From: Bifidobacterium pseudolongum subsp. pseudolongum DSM 20099
Lineage (GTDB): Bacteria > Actinomycetota > Actinomycetes > Actinomycetales > Bifidobacteriaceae
Direction of reading: 5' to 3'
Assembly: GCF_000771225.1 (NCBI RefSeq)
Contig: NZ_JDTZ01000002.1
Coordinates: forward strand, 62,001 to 126,000
Length of the DNA stretch: 64,000 nucleotides
Below the pieces are notes generated by a model. It had not been told where the DNA came from. It searched no databases and worked only from the letters and a program-made list of their open reading frames with translations. The first letter of the stretch is position 1; every line of letters starts with the position of its first letter. A program made the translations under genes and the position numbers. This document shows, piece after piece, positions 16,255 to 25,628 of this stretch.

Positions 16255-17760
16255 TCAGGCGCTCGCCGCTCGGCGTGCCGACATGCGGAACGCCGCGAAG
16301 AGGCAGATCCAGGCCGCGCAGACGATGGCGAGCATGACCGCGAAGGTCCATGTGCCGCCGACGGCGGTCGCATGGGCGAACGCAGGGGTGTGCTCGGCGC
16401 CCGCACCGGCCTGCGCGATGGCGAACACGGTCGAGAACAGCGTGGTGCCCGCGGCGCCACCGAACTGGAGCGCCGTGTTGAACACGGCGTTGCCGTCCGG
16501 GGTGAATTCGCGGTGGATGCCGTTGATCGCGTCCGTCATGATATTCGAGAAACCGAGTGCATACCCCACGCCGAACACGAAGTAGAACAGCGCGAGCAGC
16601 ACCGGTGTCAGATGCATCGAGAAGGCGAGCATGAGGGCAATCGCCGCGATGCAACACGCGAACGCGATGAGGATCGGTCGCGTGGGGCCATGTTTGTCGT
16701 ACAGCATACCGCCCACCGGCGCGAAGAACGCGCCAATGAGGGCGCCGGGCAAGACGAGCATGCCGGCCACAAGCGCATTGGTATGCAGCGAAAGCTGGGC
16801 GAGGTTCGTGATCACGTAGCCGAATCCGATGCCCACCATCGGCAGCATCGTGTACGGCAATAAGTGCAACAGCACAACCGGGTCACGCAGCCAACCCAAG
16901 CGGATGAGCGGTGAGAAGGACCGGCGTGACGACCATGCGAAGAAGACGAGCGCGCCCACGCCGGCCACAAGACTCACCGCAGCGATTGCGGCCGCCGGAT
17001 CCCATGCACCGCCCGCGACCGCGGTACTGACGGCGACGCCCGTCTGGTTGAGCGCAAGGATGAGTCCCGAAAGCCCGATCACAATGGCAACGAATTGGAG
17101 TGGGTTGAGCTCGGTGGGCTGCGTGGGGCGTGTCTGGCGGATGCAGAGGAGACCGATGGGCAGCGACACCAAGAGCACAATCGGAATGACAATCACGAAG
17201 ATGCTGCGCCACGGCAGCACGCTCGCCACCGCTCCGCCAACGGTCGGCCCGATCGCTGGGGCCACGGTGATAACGAGCGATCCGACGCCCATCAGCCGCC
17301 CGACCTTCGACCGTGGGGATTGTTCGAGGATGATGTTGATCATCAACGGCGTGGCGATGCCGGAACCCATGCCTTGGACCACGCGGGCGCACAGGATCAC
17401 GGGGAACGAGTGCCCTACGATCATGAGACAGGATCCGAGCACGGCGAAGATGACCGCCGCGATGAATGTGGACTTCATGGTGAACCGGCGGTTGAGGTAC
17501 GACGAAATCGGCATCGTCACACCCACAACAAGCAGGTAAATGGTGGTGATCCACTGCACGGTAGCTGTATCCACATGGAATTCGGTCATGAGCTCAGGGA
17601 ACAGCACTGTCATGACCGTTTCGGTGAGGATGCCGATGAAGGCGAGCGACCCCACTGACACGATAGAGCCGATGAGGTGTTTGGGGATTCGCTCCGGGCC
17701 GGAGGCCACCGCTTCCCTCCCCTGATGCACCTGTGTTCCTTGAGGCTGTTGCCCGTTCAC
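16255..17760 (-). CDS. MFS multidrug-type exporter (DHA2, 14-helix)
   Basis: The 501-residue protein has 14 predicted membrane helices and the DHA2 signature regions: VQWITTIYLLVVGVTMPISSYL in helix 2, RVVQGMGSGIATPLMINIILE in helix 4, and GxxxGPTVGG (GPTVGGAVAS) in helix 5. It resembles EmrB/QacA drug-proton antiporters; the substrate is unknown. The start is GTG at 17760, because AAGGAG lies 8 nt upstream and an overlapping ATG is out of frame. No regulator gene is adjacent. Confidence 0.9.
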   Translation of the reverse strand: MNGQQPQGTQVHQGREAVASGPERIPKHLIGSIVSVGSLAFIGILTETVMTVLFPELMTEFHVDTATVQWITTIYLLVVGVTMPISSYLNRRFTMKSTFIAAVIFAVLGSCLMIVGHSFPVILCARVVQGMGSGIATPLMINIILEQSPRSKVGRLMGVGSLVITVAPAIGPTVGGAVASVLPWRSIFVIVIPIVLLVSLPIGLLCIRQTRPTQPTELNPLQFVAIVIGLSGLILALNQTGVAVSTAVAGGAWDPAAAIAAVSLVAGVGALVFFAWSSRRSFSPLIRLGWLRDPVVLLHLLPYTMLPMVGIGFGYVITNLAQLSLHTNALVAGMLVLPGALIGAFFAPVGGMLYDKHGPTRPILIAFACCIAAIALMLAFSMHLTPVLLALFYFVFGVGYALGFSNIMTDAINGIHREFTPDGNAVFNTALQFGGAAGTTLFSTVFAIAQAGAGAEHTPAFAHATAVGGTWTFAVMLAIVCAAWICLFAAFRMSARRAASA

Positions 17761-17797
17761 GCATGAGCTCCTTTCTTCACCGACTATGGTACGGCTG

Positions 17798-19162
17798 TTA
17801 CGGTTCGTGTTCAGCAGGCACGTCCGTTCCATGCAGGATGCTGCGGATGCCTTCCAGCCGCTGCCCCACCTCACGTTCGTATCCGCGCCCATTGGGATGG
17901 TAGTATTCCCGCCCAACCAATTCGTCGGGCATGTATTGCTGGGCGGCCACCGCGCCCGGTGAGTCATGGGCGTACTGGTACCCTTCGTGGTTGCCCCAAC
18001 TCTTCATCAACGCCGTGGGCGCGTTGCGCAGATGCAATGGCACTTGGCCGATCCTGCCGGCGTCGACATCCGCGAGCGCCTCGTTGATCGCCATGTAGCT
18101 CGCGTTCGATTTGGGCGCGGTGGCCACGGCGATCGCCGCTTCCGAAAGGATGATGCGCGCTTCGGGCATGCCGATCATCGCCACCGCCTGAGCCGCCGCG
18201 ACCGTGACCTGCAGCACCTGCGGCGCCGCCATGCCGACTTCCTCGGATGCTGCAATCATGATGCGCCGGGCGATGAACCGGGGATCCTCACCTGCCCTCA
18301 GCATGCGGGCGAGATAGTGGAGCGTGGCATCCACATCGGACCCACGCATCGATTTGATGAAGGCCGAAATCACATCGTAGTGGTCGTCGCCGTCTTTGTC
18401 GTACCGAACGGTGGCCACGTCCATGACCTGGGCGACGGTCTGGGCGGTGATCACACGCTCGTCACCGTCGCCGAGTGCACCGGCGGCCGCTTCGAGGATC
18501 GTCAACGACTTGCGCGCGTCGCCGCCGGCCATGCGCACGATGTCGTCGAGCGCATCCCCGTCAAGCCGCACGGTGCCGTTGAGCCCGCGGGCGTCGCGCA
18601 CGGCACGGGTGATGACCTTGCGCAATTCGGTGTCGGTGAGCGATTCGAGCTTGACGACGACCGATCGGCTCAGCAACGGTTTGATCACCGAGAAGCTCGG
18701 GTTCTCCGTAGTGGCGGCGATGAAGGTGACATCACGGTTCTCCACGCTCGGCAGCAATGCGTCCTGCTGCGATTTCGAGAACCGGTGCACTTCGTCGATG
18801 AACAGCACCGTCTCGCGGCCCTGTGCGATGAGGCGTTCGTGGGCGCGCGCAAGCACCTCGCGCACATCCTTGACACCCGATGTGACGGCGGACAGCTCCT
18901 CGAAGGCGCGCCCAGATTGGTGGGCCACAATGTACGCGAGTGTCGTCTTGCCCACACCGGGAGGCCCGAAGAGGATGACCGAACTGGGTGCGGTGAGCGA
19001 GCCGGTGGACGCCGGATCCGCCAACCGGCGCAACGGGGAACCAGGACGCAGCACGCGGGACTGCCCGATCACCTCGTCGAGTGTGTCGGGACGCATGCGC
19101 ACGGCCAGTGGACGCACCACCTCGTCGCCGGCCTCTGTCGTGGAAAACAAATCTTCGGTCAT
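17798..19162 (-). CDS. rarA: Replication-associated recombination protein A
   Basis: The 454-residue AAA+ ATPase matches RarA/MgsA throughout. Walker A is GPPGVGKT at 66-73, Walker B is VLFIDEVHRF at 119-128, and the sensor region AATTENPSFSVI follows. The C-terminal tetramerisation half contains MIAASEEVGMAAPQ and LRNAPTALMKSWG. RarA acts at stalled replication forks with SSB and the clamp loader system. The start ATG is placed 6 nt after a TACACT element. It is divergent from the helicase gene, so two genome-maintenance or RNA-processing genes share a 90-bp promoter region. Confidence 0.95.
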   Translation of the reverse strand: MTEDLFSTTEAGDEVVRPLAVRMRPDTLDEVIGQSRVLRPGSPLRRLADPASTGSLTAPSSVILFGPPGVGKTTLAYIVAHQSGRAFEELSAVTSGVKDVREVLARAHERLIAQGRETVLFIDEVHRFSKSQQDALLPSVENRDVTFIAATTENPSFSVIKPLLSRSVVVKLESLTDTELRKVITRAVRDARGLNGTVRLDGDALDDIVRMAGGDARKSLTILEAAAGALGDGDERVITAQTVAQVMDVATVRYDKDGDDHYDVISAFIKSMRGSDVDATLHYLARMLRAGEDPRFIARRIMIAASEEVGMAAPQVLQVTVAAAQAVAMIGMPEARIILSEAAIAVATAPKSNASYMAINEALADVDAGRIGQVPLHLRNAPTALMKSWGNHEGYQYAHDSPGAVAAQQYMPDELVGREYYHPNGRGYEREVGQRLEGIRSILHGTDVPAEHEP

Positions 19163-19168
19163 GGGCCC

Positions 19169-19174
19169 AGTGTA
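19169..19174 (-). promoter_or_regulatory. -10 element of rarA
   Basis: Minus-strand TACACT, 6 nt before the rarA ATG. It lies 70 bp from the opposite-facing -10 element of the helicase gene. Confidence 0.45.
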
Positions 19175-19238
19175 CCGCCCGGCAGACAATCGAACAAATG
19201 TTCGACATGCGGTGGGTGTATGCGCGCACGCCTCTGGT

Positions 19239-19244
19239 TACACT
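19239..19244 (+). promoter_or_regulatory. -10 element of the helicase gene
   Basis: TACACT ends 7 nt before the ATG at 19252. The much earlier in-frame start at 19081 lies inside rarA and upstream of this element. Confidence 0.45.
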
Positions 19245-19251
19245 GGAGACC

Positions 19252-21822
19252 ATGGCAGATGATGAGATGATGTATGGTTCGCTGGGGCGCTTGGCCCCGG
19301 CCTGGGGCAGCGACGAAACGCTGGACGGCGACGAGATCTATGAGCGCTTTTTCGCGTGGGTGCGCGACACGAAAGGCATCAATCCCTGGCCGCATCAGGA
19401 AGAGGCGATCATGGACCTGCTCGCCGGCGACCATGTGGTGCTCAACACCCCCACCGGTTCGGGCAAATCGCTCGTGGCCCTCGGCATGCATTTCGCCGCG
19501 CTGTGCACATCGAGGCGCTCCTATTACACCGCGCCGATCAAAGCCCTCGTCTCCGAGAAGTTCTTCGACCTCGTCGAGGTGTTCGGCCGCGACAACGTCG
19601 GGATGATCACCGGGGACTCGCACATCAACCCGGACGCGCCGATCATCTGCTGCACCGCGGAGATCCTGGCGAACCAAGCCCTGCGCGAGGGCTCGCACGC
19701 GGACATCGGGTGTGTGGCGATGGACGAATTCCACTTCTACGGCGACCCCGAGCGCGGTTGGGCATGGCAGGTGCCGCTGCTCACCCTGCCCCAGACCCAA
19801 TTCCTGCTCATGAGCGCCACGCTCGGCAACGTGGACGCCATCGCGCGCAAACTCGAGCAAATGACAGATGCCGATGTGGATATCATCGCCGATGCGCCGC
19901 GTCCGGTACCGCTGACCTACGAATACACGCTCCAGCCGCTCGAGCGCACGGTGGAACACGCGTTCACCAACGGCGAGACACCGATCTATGTGGTGCATTT
20001 CTCGCAGGACGCCGCGCTTGACACCGCACAGTCGCTCGCGAGCGCTGGCGTGTCCAGCAAGGAGCAGCGCAAGGCGATCGCCGATGTGATCGCCGGCACC
20101 CGCTTCACCACCGCATTCGGCAAGATCCTGCAGCGCCTGCTGCGCAATGGGGTGGGCATCCATCACGCCGGCATGCTGCCACGCTACCGCCGCCTCGTCG
20201 AACAACTCGCGCAGCAGGGCCTGTTGCCGGTGATCTGCGGCACCGACACCCTTGGCGTGGGCATCAATGTGCCGATCCATTCCGTGGTGCTCACCCAACT
20301 GACCAAGTTCGACGGCACGCGCATGCGCAAGCTGCGCGCCCGCGAATTCCACCAGATCGCAGGCAGAGCCGGACGCATGGGTTTCGACACCGAAGGACTC
20401 GTGATCGCCGAGGCCCCCGAATACGAGATCGAGAACGCGAAGGCGGTGGCCAAAGCGGGCGATGATCCGAAGAAGCTGCGCAAGATCAAACGCAAGAAGG
20501 CGCCCGAAGGATTTGTGACATGGAACGAGTCAACGTTCGACAAGCTCATCGACGCCGCTCCCGAGACCCTGGTGCCGCATATGAAGGTGACGCATTCGAT
20601 GGTGCTCAATGAAGTGGCCCAAGGCGGTGACGCGCGGGCACGCGTGGACCGTCTCATCGATGATTCCCAACAGACCGAGGAACAGAAGGACAAACTGCAC
20701 ACCCGCGCCGACGAGATCTTCCAGACATTGTTCGACACCGATGTGATCGAGGTCGTGGAGAACCCGGACGGTTCCAAGGACTACATGACAACGGTGGACC
20801 TGCCGAGTGATTTCGCACTCGACCAGCCGTTGAGCCCCTTCCTGCTCGCGGCCTTGGAACTGCTCGACCCGGAAAGCGACACGTATGCGCTCGACGTTAT
20901 CTCAATGGTGGAGAGCACGCTCGAAGACCCCAAACAGGTGCTCCGCGCGCAGGAACGGCAGGCCCGGGACACCGCGATGGCCGAGATGAAGGCCGACGGC
21001 ATGGATTACGACGAGCGCATGGAACGCCTGCAGGAGATCACCTACCCCAAGCCATTGGCCGACATGCTCGACGCCGCGTTCGACGAATACCGCCACGATG
21101 TGCCGTGGGCCAATGATTATTGGCTGAGCCCCAAATCCGTGGTGCGCGACATGGTGGAAACCGCTTCGGATTTCACGAGTTACATCGCCCGCTACAACAT
21201 CGCGCGCTCGGAGGGCACATTGCTGCGGTACCTTTCCGACGCCTACCGTGTGCTCGCACGCACGGTGCCCCCGGAGAAACGCGATGACCGGCTTGACGAC
21301 ATCATCGCGTGGCTGCGCGTGGTCGTGCGCTCGATCGATTCGAGCCTCGTCGACGAATGGGAGAACGCCGGGGCGCTCGAGGCGAGCGCCGAGGCGGCGA
21401 CGCTCGCGGCTCCGGCCGGCGCGGAGGCTGTGATCGAGGACCGCCGCGGCTTCACGGTGCTCGTGCGCAATGCGCTGTTCCGCCGCGTGCAGCTCATCGA
21501 CCTCGACAGGCCCGACGAGCTTGGCGAACTCGACAAGGAATGGCATTATGGCGTGCACGAATGGGAGGACGTGTTGGATGCGTTCTACGACGACCATGAG
21601 TATGTCAATACCGACATGAAGGCGCGCGGAGGCGCGTTCGTGACCATCGACGACCGGCACGAGAAGGACGAGCACACATGGGCCATCCGTCAGGTGCTCG
21701 ACGATTCCGATGGGGACCACAACTGGGCCATCACCGGCGTCATCGACCTCGACGCCTCACAGGAACGTGGCGAAGTGGTCTTTGTGGACTATGCGGTGCG
21801 CAACATGCTTGACGCGGGCTGA
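19252..21822 (+). CDS. Ski2-like DExH-box RNA helicase (HelY type)
   Basis: The 856-residue protein carries superfamily 2 motifs: TPTGSGKS at 66-73, TAPIKALVSEKF, MDEFHFYGD at 157-165 in the DExH position, LLMSATLGN, the motif III-VI block CGTDTLGVGINVPI and HQIAGRAGRMG. The C-terminal part is long and helical, ending in a domain unique to actinobacterial HelY/DUF3516-type helicases. It likely unwinds RNA duplexes; in mycobacteria relatives are implicated in RNA metabolism. The start at 19252 follows a -10 element by 7 nt. Its stop lies 4 bp from the stop of the convergent PPK2 gene. Confidence 0.9.
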   Translation: MADDEMMYGSLGRLAPAWGSDETLDGDEIYERFFAWVRDTKGINPWPHQEEAIMDLLAGDHVVLNTPTGSGKSLVALGMHFAALCTSRRSYYTAPIKALVSEKFFDLVEVFGRDNVGMITGDSHINPDAPIICCTAEILANQALREGSHADIGCVAMDEFHFYGDPERGWAWQVPLLTLPQTQFLLMSATLGNVDAIARKLEQMTDADVDIIADAPRPVPLTYEYTLQPLERTVEHAFTNGETPIYVVHFSQDAALDTAQSLASAGVSSKEQRKAIADVIAGTRFTTAFGKILQRLLRNGVGIHHAGMLPRYRRLVEQLAQQGLLPVICGTDTLGVGINVPIHSVVLTQLTKFDGTRMRKLRAREFHQIAGRAGRMGFDTEGLVIAEAPEYEIENAKAVAKAGDDPKKLRKIKRKKAPEGFVTWNESTFDKLIDAAPETLVPHMKVTHSMVLNEVAQGGDARARVDRLIDDSQQTEEQKDKLHTRADEIFQTLFDTDVIEVVENPDGSKDYMTTVDLPSDFALDQPLSPFLLAALELLDPESDTYALDVISMVESTLEDPKQVLRAQERQARDTAMAEMKADGMDYDERMERLQEITYPKPLADMLDAAFDEYRHDVPWANDYWLSPKSVVRDMVETASDFTSYIARYNIARSEGTLLRYLSDAYRVLARTVPPEKRDDRLDDIIAWLRVVVRSIDSSLVDEWENAGALEASAEAATLAAPAGAEAVIEDRRGFTVLVRNALFRRVQLIDLDRPDELGELDKEWHYGVHEWEDVLDAFYDDHEYVNTDMKARGGAFVTIDDRHEKDEHTWAIRQVLDDSDGDHNWAITGVIDLDASQERGEVVFVDYAVRNMLDAG

Positions 21823-21826
21823 TACG

Positions 21827-22804
21827 TCAGTCCGCGCTCAGGCGTCGCAGCGTCTCCACGCGGTCCACGTCAAGCGGGGGCCATGTCATGTTCATGTTCT
21901 TCATCGTCGTGCGCAGCAGTTCGGAGACGACGATGCGCGAATACCAGCGTTTGTCGGCCGGTACAAGGAACCATGGCGCGTATGGCGTGCTCGTGCGCTC
22001 GAACACGTCTTGCCACGCCTGCATGTAATCGTCCCACCGGTCGCGCGCGTCAAGGTCGCTCGCATCGAATTTCCAATATTTGCGTGGATCGTCCAGACGG
22101 TCGATGAAATGCCGTCGCTGCGCCTCCTTGCTGGAGACGAGGAATATCTTGATCACCGAACAGCCGCCCGACACCAGATTGCGTTCGAACTCGTTGACCT
22201 CGGCGTATCTGGCCTGCCACACCTCTTCGGGGAAGGTGCCATACACGTGGGGCATCACGATGTCCTCGTACTGCGACCTGTCGAAGATCGAGATCCACCC
22301 GTGCGCCGGCAGTTCCCGGCGGATGCGCCAGAGGTAATGGTGCTTCTGCTCCTCCGCATTGGGCGCGCCGAATCCGTGGTAGTGGATGCCCATCGGGTCG
22401 ACCTGACTGAACACATGGCGCACGATGCCGCCTTTGCCCGAAGCGTCCATGCCTTGCAGGATGATGAGCAGCCGCCGGTGGTCGCCACGCACGCCGTTGG
22501 CGTACATCAACCGTTGGTAGCGTGCTATCTCACCGGCGCTGAGCACGTTGAACCGTTCGCCATCATCCTGGTCCCCCTCGAATCCGGGCGTGGCGGCTGC
22601 GTCGAGTTCCGTCAGCTGCATGCCGGTGTGGAACCGCAGCAGCTGCGCAGGGGGCAGTGTCCATACCGAGCTGAGCATCTCACTTGACTTGGCCGCCAAC
22701 GCGAGCCGTTGGGCGATCTGCGTGCTGCGGTTCGCCTCACTCGTACGGTCCTCGGCTTTGCGGATCGTCCTTCGGATTGCCTTGCTTCGCTTGTCTTTCG
22801 CCAT
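21827..22804 (-). CDS. ppk2: Polyphosphate kinase 2 family protein
   Basis: The 325-residue protein has the PPK2 P-loop LQGMDASGKGG near residue 117, the lid-type motif FDRSQYEDIVMPHVYG and the RRHFIDRLDDPRKYWKF segment. PPK2 enzymes move phosphate between polyphosphate and nucleotides. The single domain and length suit the class that phosphorylates AMP or ADP, but the direction cannot be read from sequence. The N-terminal 35 residues are strongly basic (MAKDKRSKAIRRTIRKAEDR). The start ATG follows TACACT by 6 nt. Confidence 0.92.
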   Translation of the reverse strand: MAKDKRSKAIRRTIRKAEDRTSEANRSTQIAQRLALAAKSSEMLSSVWTLPPAQLLRFHTGMQLTELDAAATPGFEGDQDDGERFNVLSAGEIARYQRLMYANGVRGDHRRLLIILQGMDASGKGGIVRHVFSQVDPMGIHYHGFGAPNAEEQKHHYLWRIRRELPAHGWISIFDRSQYEDIVMPHVYGTFPEEVWQARYAEVNEFERNLVSGGCSVIKIFLVSSKEAQRRHFIDRLDDPRKYWKFDASDLDARDRWDDYMQAWQDVFERTSTPYAPWFLVPADKRWYSRIVVSELLRTTMKNMNMTWPPLDVDRVETLRRLSAD

Positions 22805-22810
22805 GGCACC

Positions 22811-22816
22811 AGTGTA
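22811..22816 (-). promoter_or_regulatory. -10 element of ppk2
   Basis: Minus-strand TACACT, 6 nt before the ppk2 ATG; the promoter lies between that ATG and the terminator of the amino-acid transporter operon. Confidence 0.45.
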
Positions 22817-22854
22817 GTCCTGTCTGGCGCCCATGCGCAGCCGGGAGCAACAAT

Positions 22855-22895
22855 GGTTGAGGCCGTCACCCGTGATCTGGGTGACGGCCTCAACC
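22855..22895 (-). terminator. Perfect 17-bp inverted repeat ending the glu operon
   Basis: Arms GGTTGAGGCCGTCACCC and its exact complement enclose GTGATCT. It lies 28 bp past the last permease gene, with no T-tract. Confidence 0.7.
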
Positions 22896-22922
22896 GATGG
22901 CAATGCCCTGCGGATGTTTGGA

Positions 22923-24056
22923 CTACTTGCGCTTGCCCTTCTTCCCCTTACGCGGGTATGGGAAGCGGACGTGTCCGGAATTCTGGCCGTTGTTCCCTGA
23001 TCCCTTGTGACGCACTTGGATCTGGCTTTCCGGCTGGGTCTCGTCGAATCCCTGCGTGTAGCGGGTGCGGCGCCAATTGTGGATCGAGGCGTTCGATCCA
23101 CGGTGATGCACGTGGTAGGTGCGCTGCGCGCCGCCGAGCGGGCGTTCCTCGCGAGCCACGGCGATCTGGTTGGCGTTCGACGGGTCCATGATCGCGATCG
23201 GCGCGACCGGCTCCGCCTCCGTTGGGGCGAGCGTGCGCTTCTGCATGTGCGATGGGAGCCATTCGGCCAGACGCGAGAGCAGCCAGCAGACGATGAAGTA
23301 GATCACCGCGGCCACCACGAGCGTCTGCAGGATGTCGAAGTACATCGAGCCGAGTCGGCGCGATTCCTGCAGCAGGTCGGTGTACATGATGATCGAGCCG
23401 AGCGCCGTGTCCTTGAGCACCACGACGAGCTGTGTCACCGCGGCCGGCAACATGGCGTAGATCGCCTGCGGGACCTCCACGCTCATGAGCGACTGCGTGC
23501 GCGTCAGCCCAAGAGCCACGGCGGCCTCGTGCTGGCCGTTGGGCAGATTGCCCACACCCGAACGCACGAGCTCGGCGACCACGGAACCGTTGTAGAGCAC
23601 AAGCGAGATCACAACGGACCAATACGCCGGGCTCGGCAGGTCGAGGAACGCGAACGCACGCCAGAAGAAGATCATCATGATCAGCACTGGCACGGCGCGG
23701 CAGAACTCGATGACAATCGCGCAGATATTGCGCACGACCACGTTGGGGATGAGTCGGCCGATGCCGAACAGCAGACCGAACACGACGGCGCCGATGACCG
23801 CGAGGAACGTGGCGCGCAGTGTGGCCCACAGACCGGGAAGATAGAAATCGCTCCAGGCCTCGCCGTCAAGCGCCGGCTTCCACAGTTCCCAACTGAGCTG
23901 GTTTTCACCCTCCGGCGGATTGTACAAACGGACCAGAATGAGCACAAGCACCGCGAGGAACACAATCGCGGCGGTCCAGTTGATGACGCGGATGCGTTTG
24001 CGCATGCGCGGGCCGGGCTGGTCGAAGAGCAGCGCGCTTTCATTGGATGCAGCCAT
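22923..24056 (-). CDS. gluD: Amino-acid ABC permease, GluD-like, with basic tail
   Basis: The 377-residue permease has a HisM/GlnP-type core with the coupling loop LPNGQHEAAVALGLTRTQSLMSVEVPQAI near residue 180. It is the fourth gene of the transporter operon. After the last helix at about residue 255 it carries an unusual hydrophilic tail of roughly 115 residues that ends in RFPYPRKGKKGKRK and is rich in Arg, Lys, Asn and Gln. Typical GluD proteins have a much shorter tail. The tail should be cytoplasmic; its role is unknown. The start is 3 bp past the gluC stop. Confidence 0.9.
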   Translation of the reverse strand: MAASNESALLFDQPGPRMRKRIRVINWTAAIVFLAVLVLILVRLYNPPEGENQLSWELWKPALDGEAWSDFYLPGLWATLRATFLAVIGAVVFGLLFGIGRLIPNVVVRNICAIVIEFCRAVPVLIMMIFFWRAFAFLDLPSPAYWSVVISLVLYNGSVVAELVRSGVGNLPNGQHEAAVALGLTRTQSLMSVEVPQAIYAMLPAAVTQLVVVLKDTALGSIIMYTDLLQESRRLGSMYFDILQTLVVAAVIYFIVCWLLSRLAEWLPSHMQKRTLAPTEAEPVAPIAIMDPSNANQIAVAREERPLGGAQRTYHVHHRGSNASIHNWRRTRYTQGFDETQPESQIQVRHKGSGNNGQNSGHVRFPYPRKGKKGKRK

Positions 24057-24059
24057 GGG

Positions 24060-24737
24060 TCACCTCCGTACCGCGAGTTTGTTGGACAGGTATGTGGTCA
24101 GCACGCCGATCGGAATGATCAGGATCACATAGCCGAACGCGAAGATGAGGAAGATCTGCACGATCACGTCGGGGCGGAACTCGATCATCTCGCTCATGAG
24201 TGACGACGTTTCGGTGGCCACCGACGCCGCCGCGGCAACGGTCGAGTTCTTGAGCAACGCGATGAGCGTGTTGCCCAACGGTGCGACCGAGCCGCGCAAT
24301 GCCTGCGGCATGATGATCAGCGTGGCGGACTGCATGAAGTTGAGGCCCATCGCGCGGGCCGCTTCAGCCTGACCGAGCGGCACGGTGTTGATGCCGGAAC
24401 GCAGCGATTCGCACACGAATGCCGCCGTGTACAGGCTCAGGCCCACCACGGCGAGCCAGAAGAAGTTCGTGTCGAAATTGTCCGAGAAACTGATCTTGAG
24501 CTGGGCGAACACGCCAAGCACCATGAACACCATGATGATCGTCAATGGCATGTTCTTGAACAGCTCCACGTAGCCGGCGGCCACGCGGCGCATCGATGAG
24601 ATCGGCGAGATGCGCATCACCACGAGGATGATGCCCAGAATGGCCGAGAAGATTGCCGACCAGAATGTCAGTTCGAGATTGACAAGGAACGCAGCCGGCA
24701 CATTGTACGACTGGAACAGTGACAGAAATCCGTCCAT
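24060..24737 (-). CDS. gluC: Amino-acid ABC permease, GluC-like
   Basis: The 225-residue protein has about five membrane helices and the polar amino-acid permease loop VPLGQAEAARAMGLNFMQSATLIIMPQALR. It pairs with the GluD-like permease to form the membrane channel. It is placed between gluB (gap 4 bp) and gluD (gap 3 bp), the order seen in corynebacterial gluABCD. Confidence 0.92.
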   Translation of the reverse strand: MDGFLSLFQSYNVPAAFLVNLELTFWSAIFSAILGIILVVMRISPISSMRRVAAGYVELFKNMPLTIIMVFMVLGVFAQLKISFSDNFDTNFFWLAVVGLSLYTAAFVCESLRSGINTVPLGQAEAARAMGLNFMQSATLIIMPQALRGSVAPLGNTLIALLKNSTVAAAASVATETSSLMSEMIEFRPDVIVQIFLIFAFGYVILIIPIGVLTTYLSNKLAVRR

Positions 24738-24741
24738 GTGA

Positions 24742-25590
24742 TCACTCCCCTTCGTCCGGTGTCGGCGGGTTGTACTTCGGGTCCGGCCTGTATCCGGTGC
24801 CCTTCGTGTTCGTCTCGATCGCGCGTTCCCATTCGCCCGTCTTGATCATCTCTTCGATCGCGTCGTTGATCTTCGTGGCGAATTCCTTGCTGTCGGCGTC
24901 CTTCTTGATGCCGACGCCGTAGTATTCCTGCGTGAACGGCTTGCCGACCACCTTGAGCTTGCCGCGCGAGGCCGCGGCCAGACCGGCGAGGATGATGTCA
25001 TCGGTCGTCACGGCGTCCACGATGCCCGAAAGCAATGCGGTGGCGCATTCGGCGTAGCCCGGCTGCTCCATGAGCTGCACTTCCTTGGCGAACTTCTCCT
25101 TGACCACTTTGGCCGAGGTCGAGCCGGTCACCGAGCACAGGCGCTTGCCGTTGAGGTCCTGCGGACCGGTGATGCCCTTTTCGTTGGACCGGATGAGCAG
25201 GTCCTGGCCGGCCACGAAATACGGGCCCGCGAAGTCCACGGCCTTCTTGCGTTCGTCGGTGATCGAGTACGATGCGAGGATCATGTCGACGTCACCGTTC
25301 TGCAGCATGGCCTCACGCTGCTTGCTCGGCGCCTCCTTGAACTCGATTTCGGCGTCGGTGTAGCCGAGCTGGTTCGCGATGTAGCGCGCCACATCCACAT
25401 CGAAGCCCTCATAGGTGCCGGATTTCTTGAATCCAAGTCCCGGCTGGTCGAATTTGATGCCCACCTTGATCGTGTGGTCACTGCTGCCCGACGCCGAGCC
25501 GCAGGCGGCCACGGACGCCACACAGGCCGTTGCGCACAACGCCGCAACCACCCCGCGGCATACGCGGCGCAATGTTGTTGTTCTTACCAT
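24742..25590 (-). CDS. gluB: Amino-acid-binding lipoprotein, GluB-like
   Basis: The 282-residue protein begins with a lipoprotein signal peptide; the lipobox is VAAC with the lipidated Cys at residue 30. The mature part is a family 3 solute-binding protein, with the segment GFDVDVARYIANQLGY near 70 and DMILASYSITDERKKAVDFAGPYF near 100. It should capture glutamate or a similar polar amino acid outside the cell. The exact ligand is inferred from operon order only. Confidence 0.92.
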   Translation of the reverse strand: MVRTTTLRRVCRGVVAALCATACVASVAACGSASGSSDHTIKVGIKFDQPGLGFKKSGTYEGFDVDVARYIANQLGYTDAEIEFKEAPSKQREAMLQNGDVDMILASYSITDERKKAVDFAGPYFVAGQDLLIRSNEKGITGPQDLNGKRLCSVTGSTSAKVVKEKFAKEVQLMEQPGYAECATALLSGIVDAVTTDDIILAGLAAASRGKLKVVGKPFTQEYYGVGIKKDADSKEFATKINDAIEEMIKTGEWERAIETNTKGTGYRPDPKYNPPTPDEGE

Positions 25591-25628
25591 GTGTCTTCCA
25601 TCTTCCTTCAGTCCGACCGGCTCCGCGG

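Noticed and set aside
14150..16657. An 835-codon open frame on the minus strand
   Set aside because: It lies antisense to the acyl-CoA ligase gene and crosses the 26-bp terminator. No family motif.
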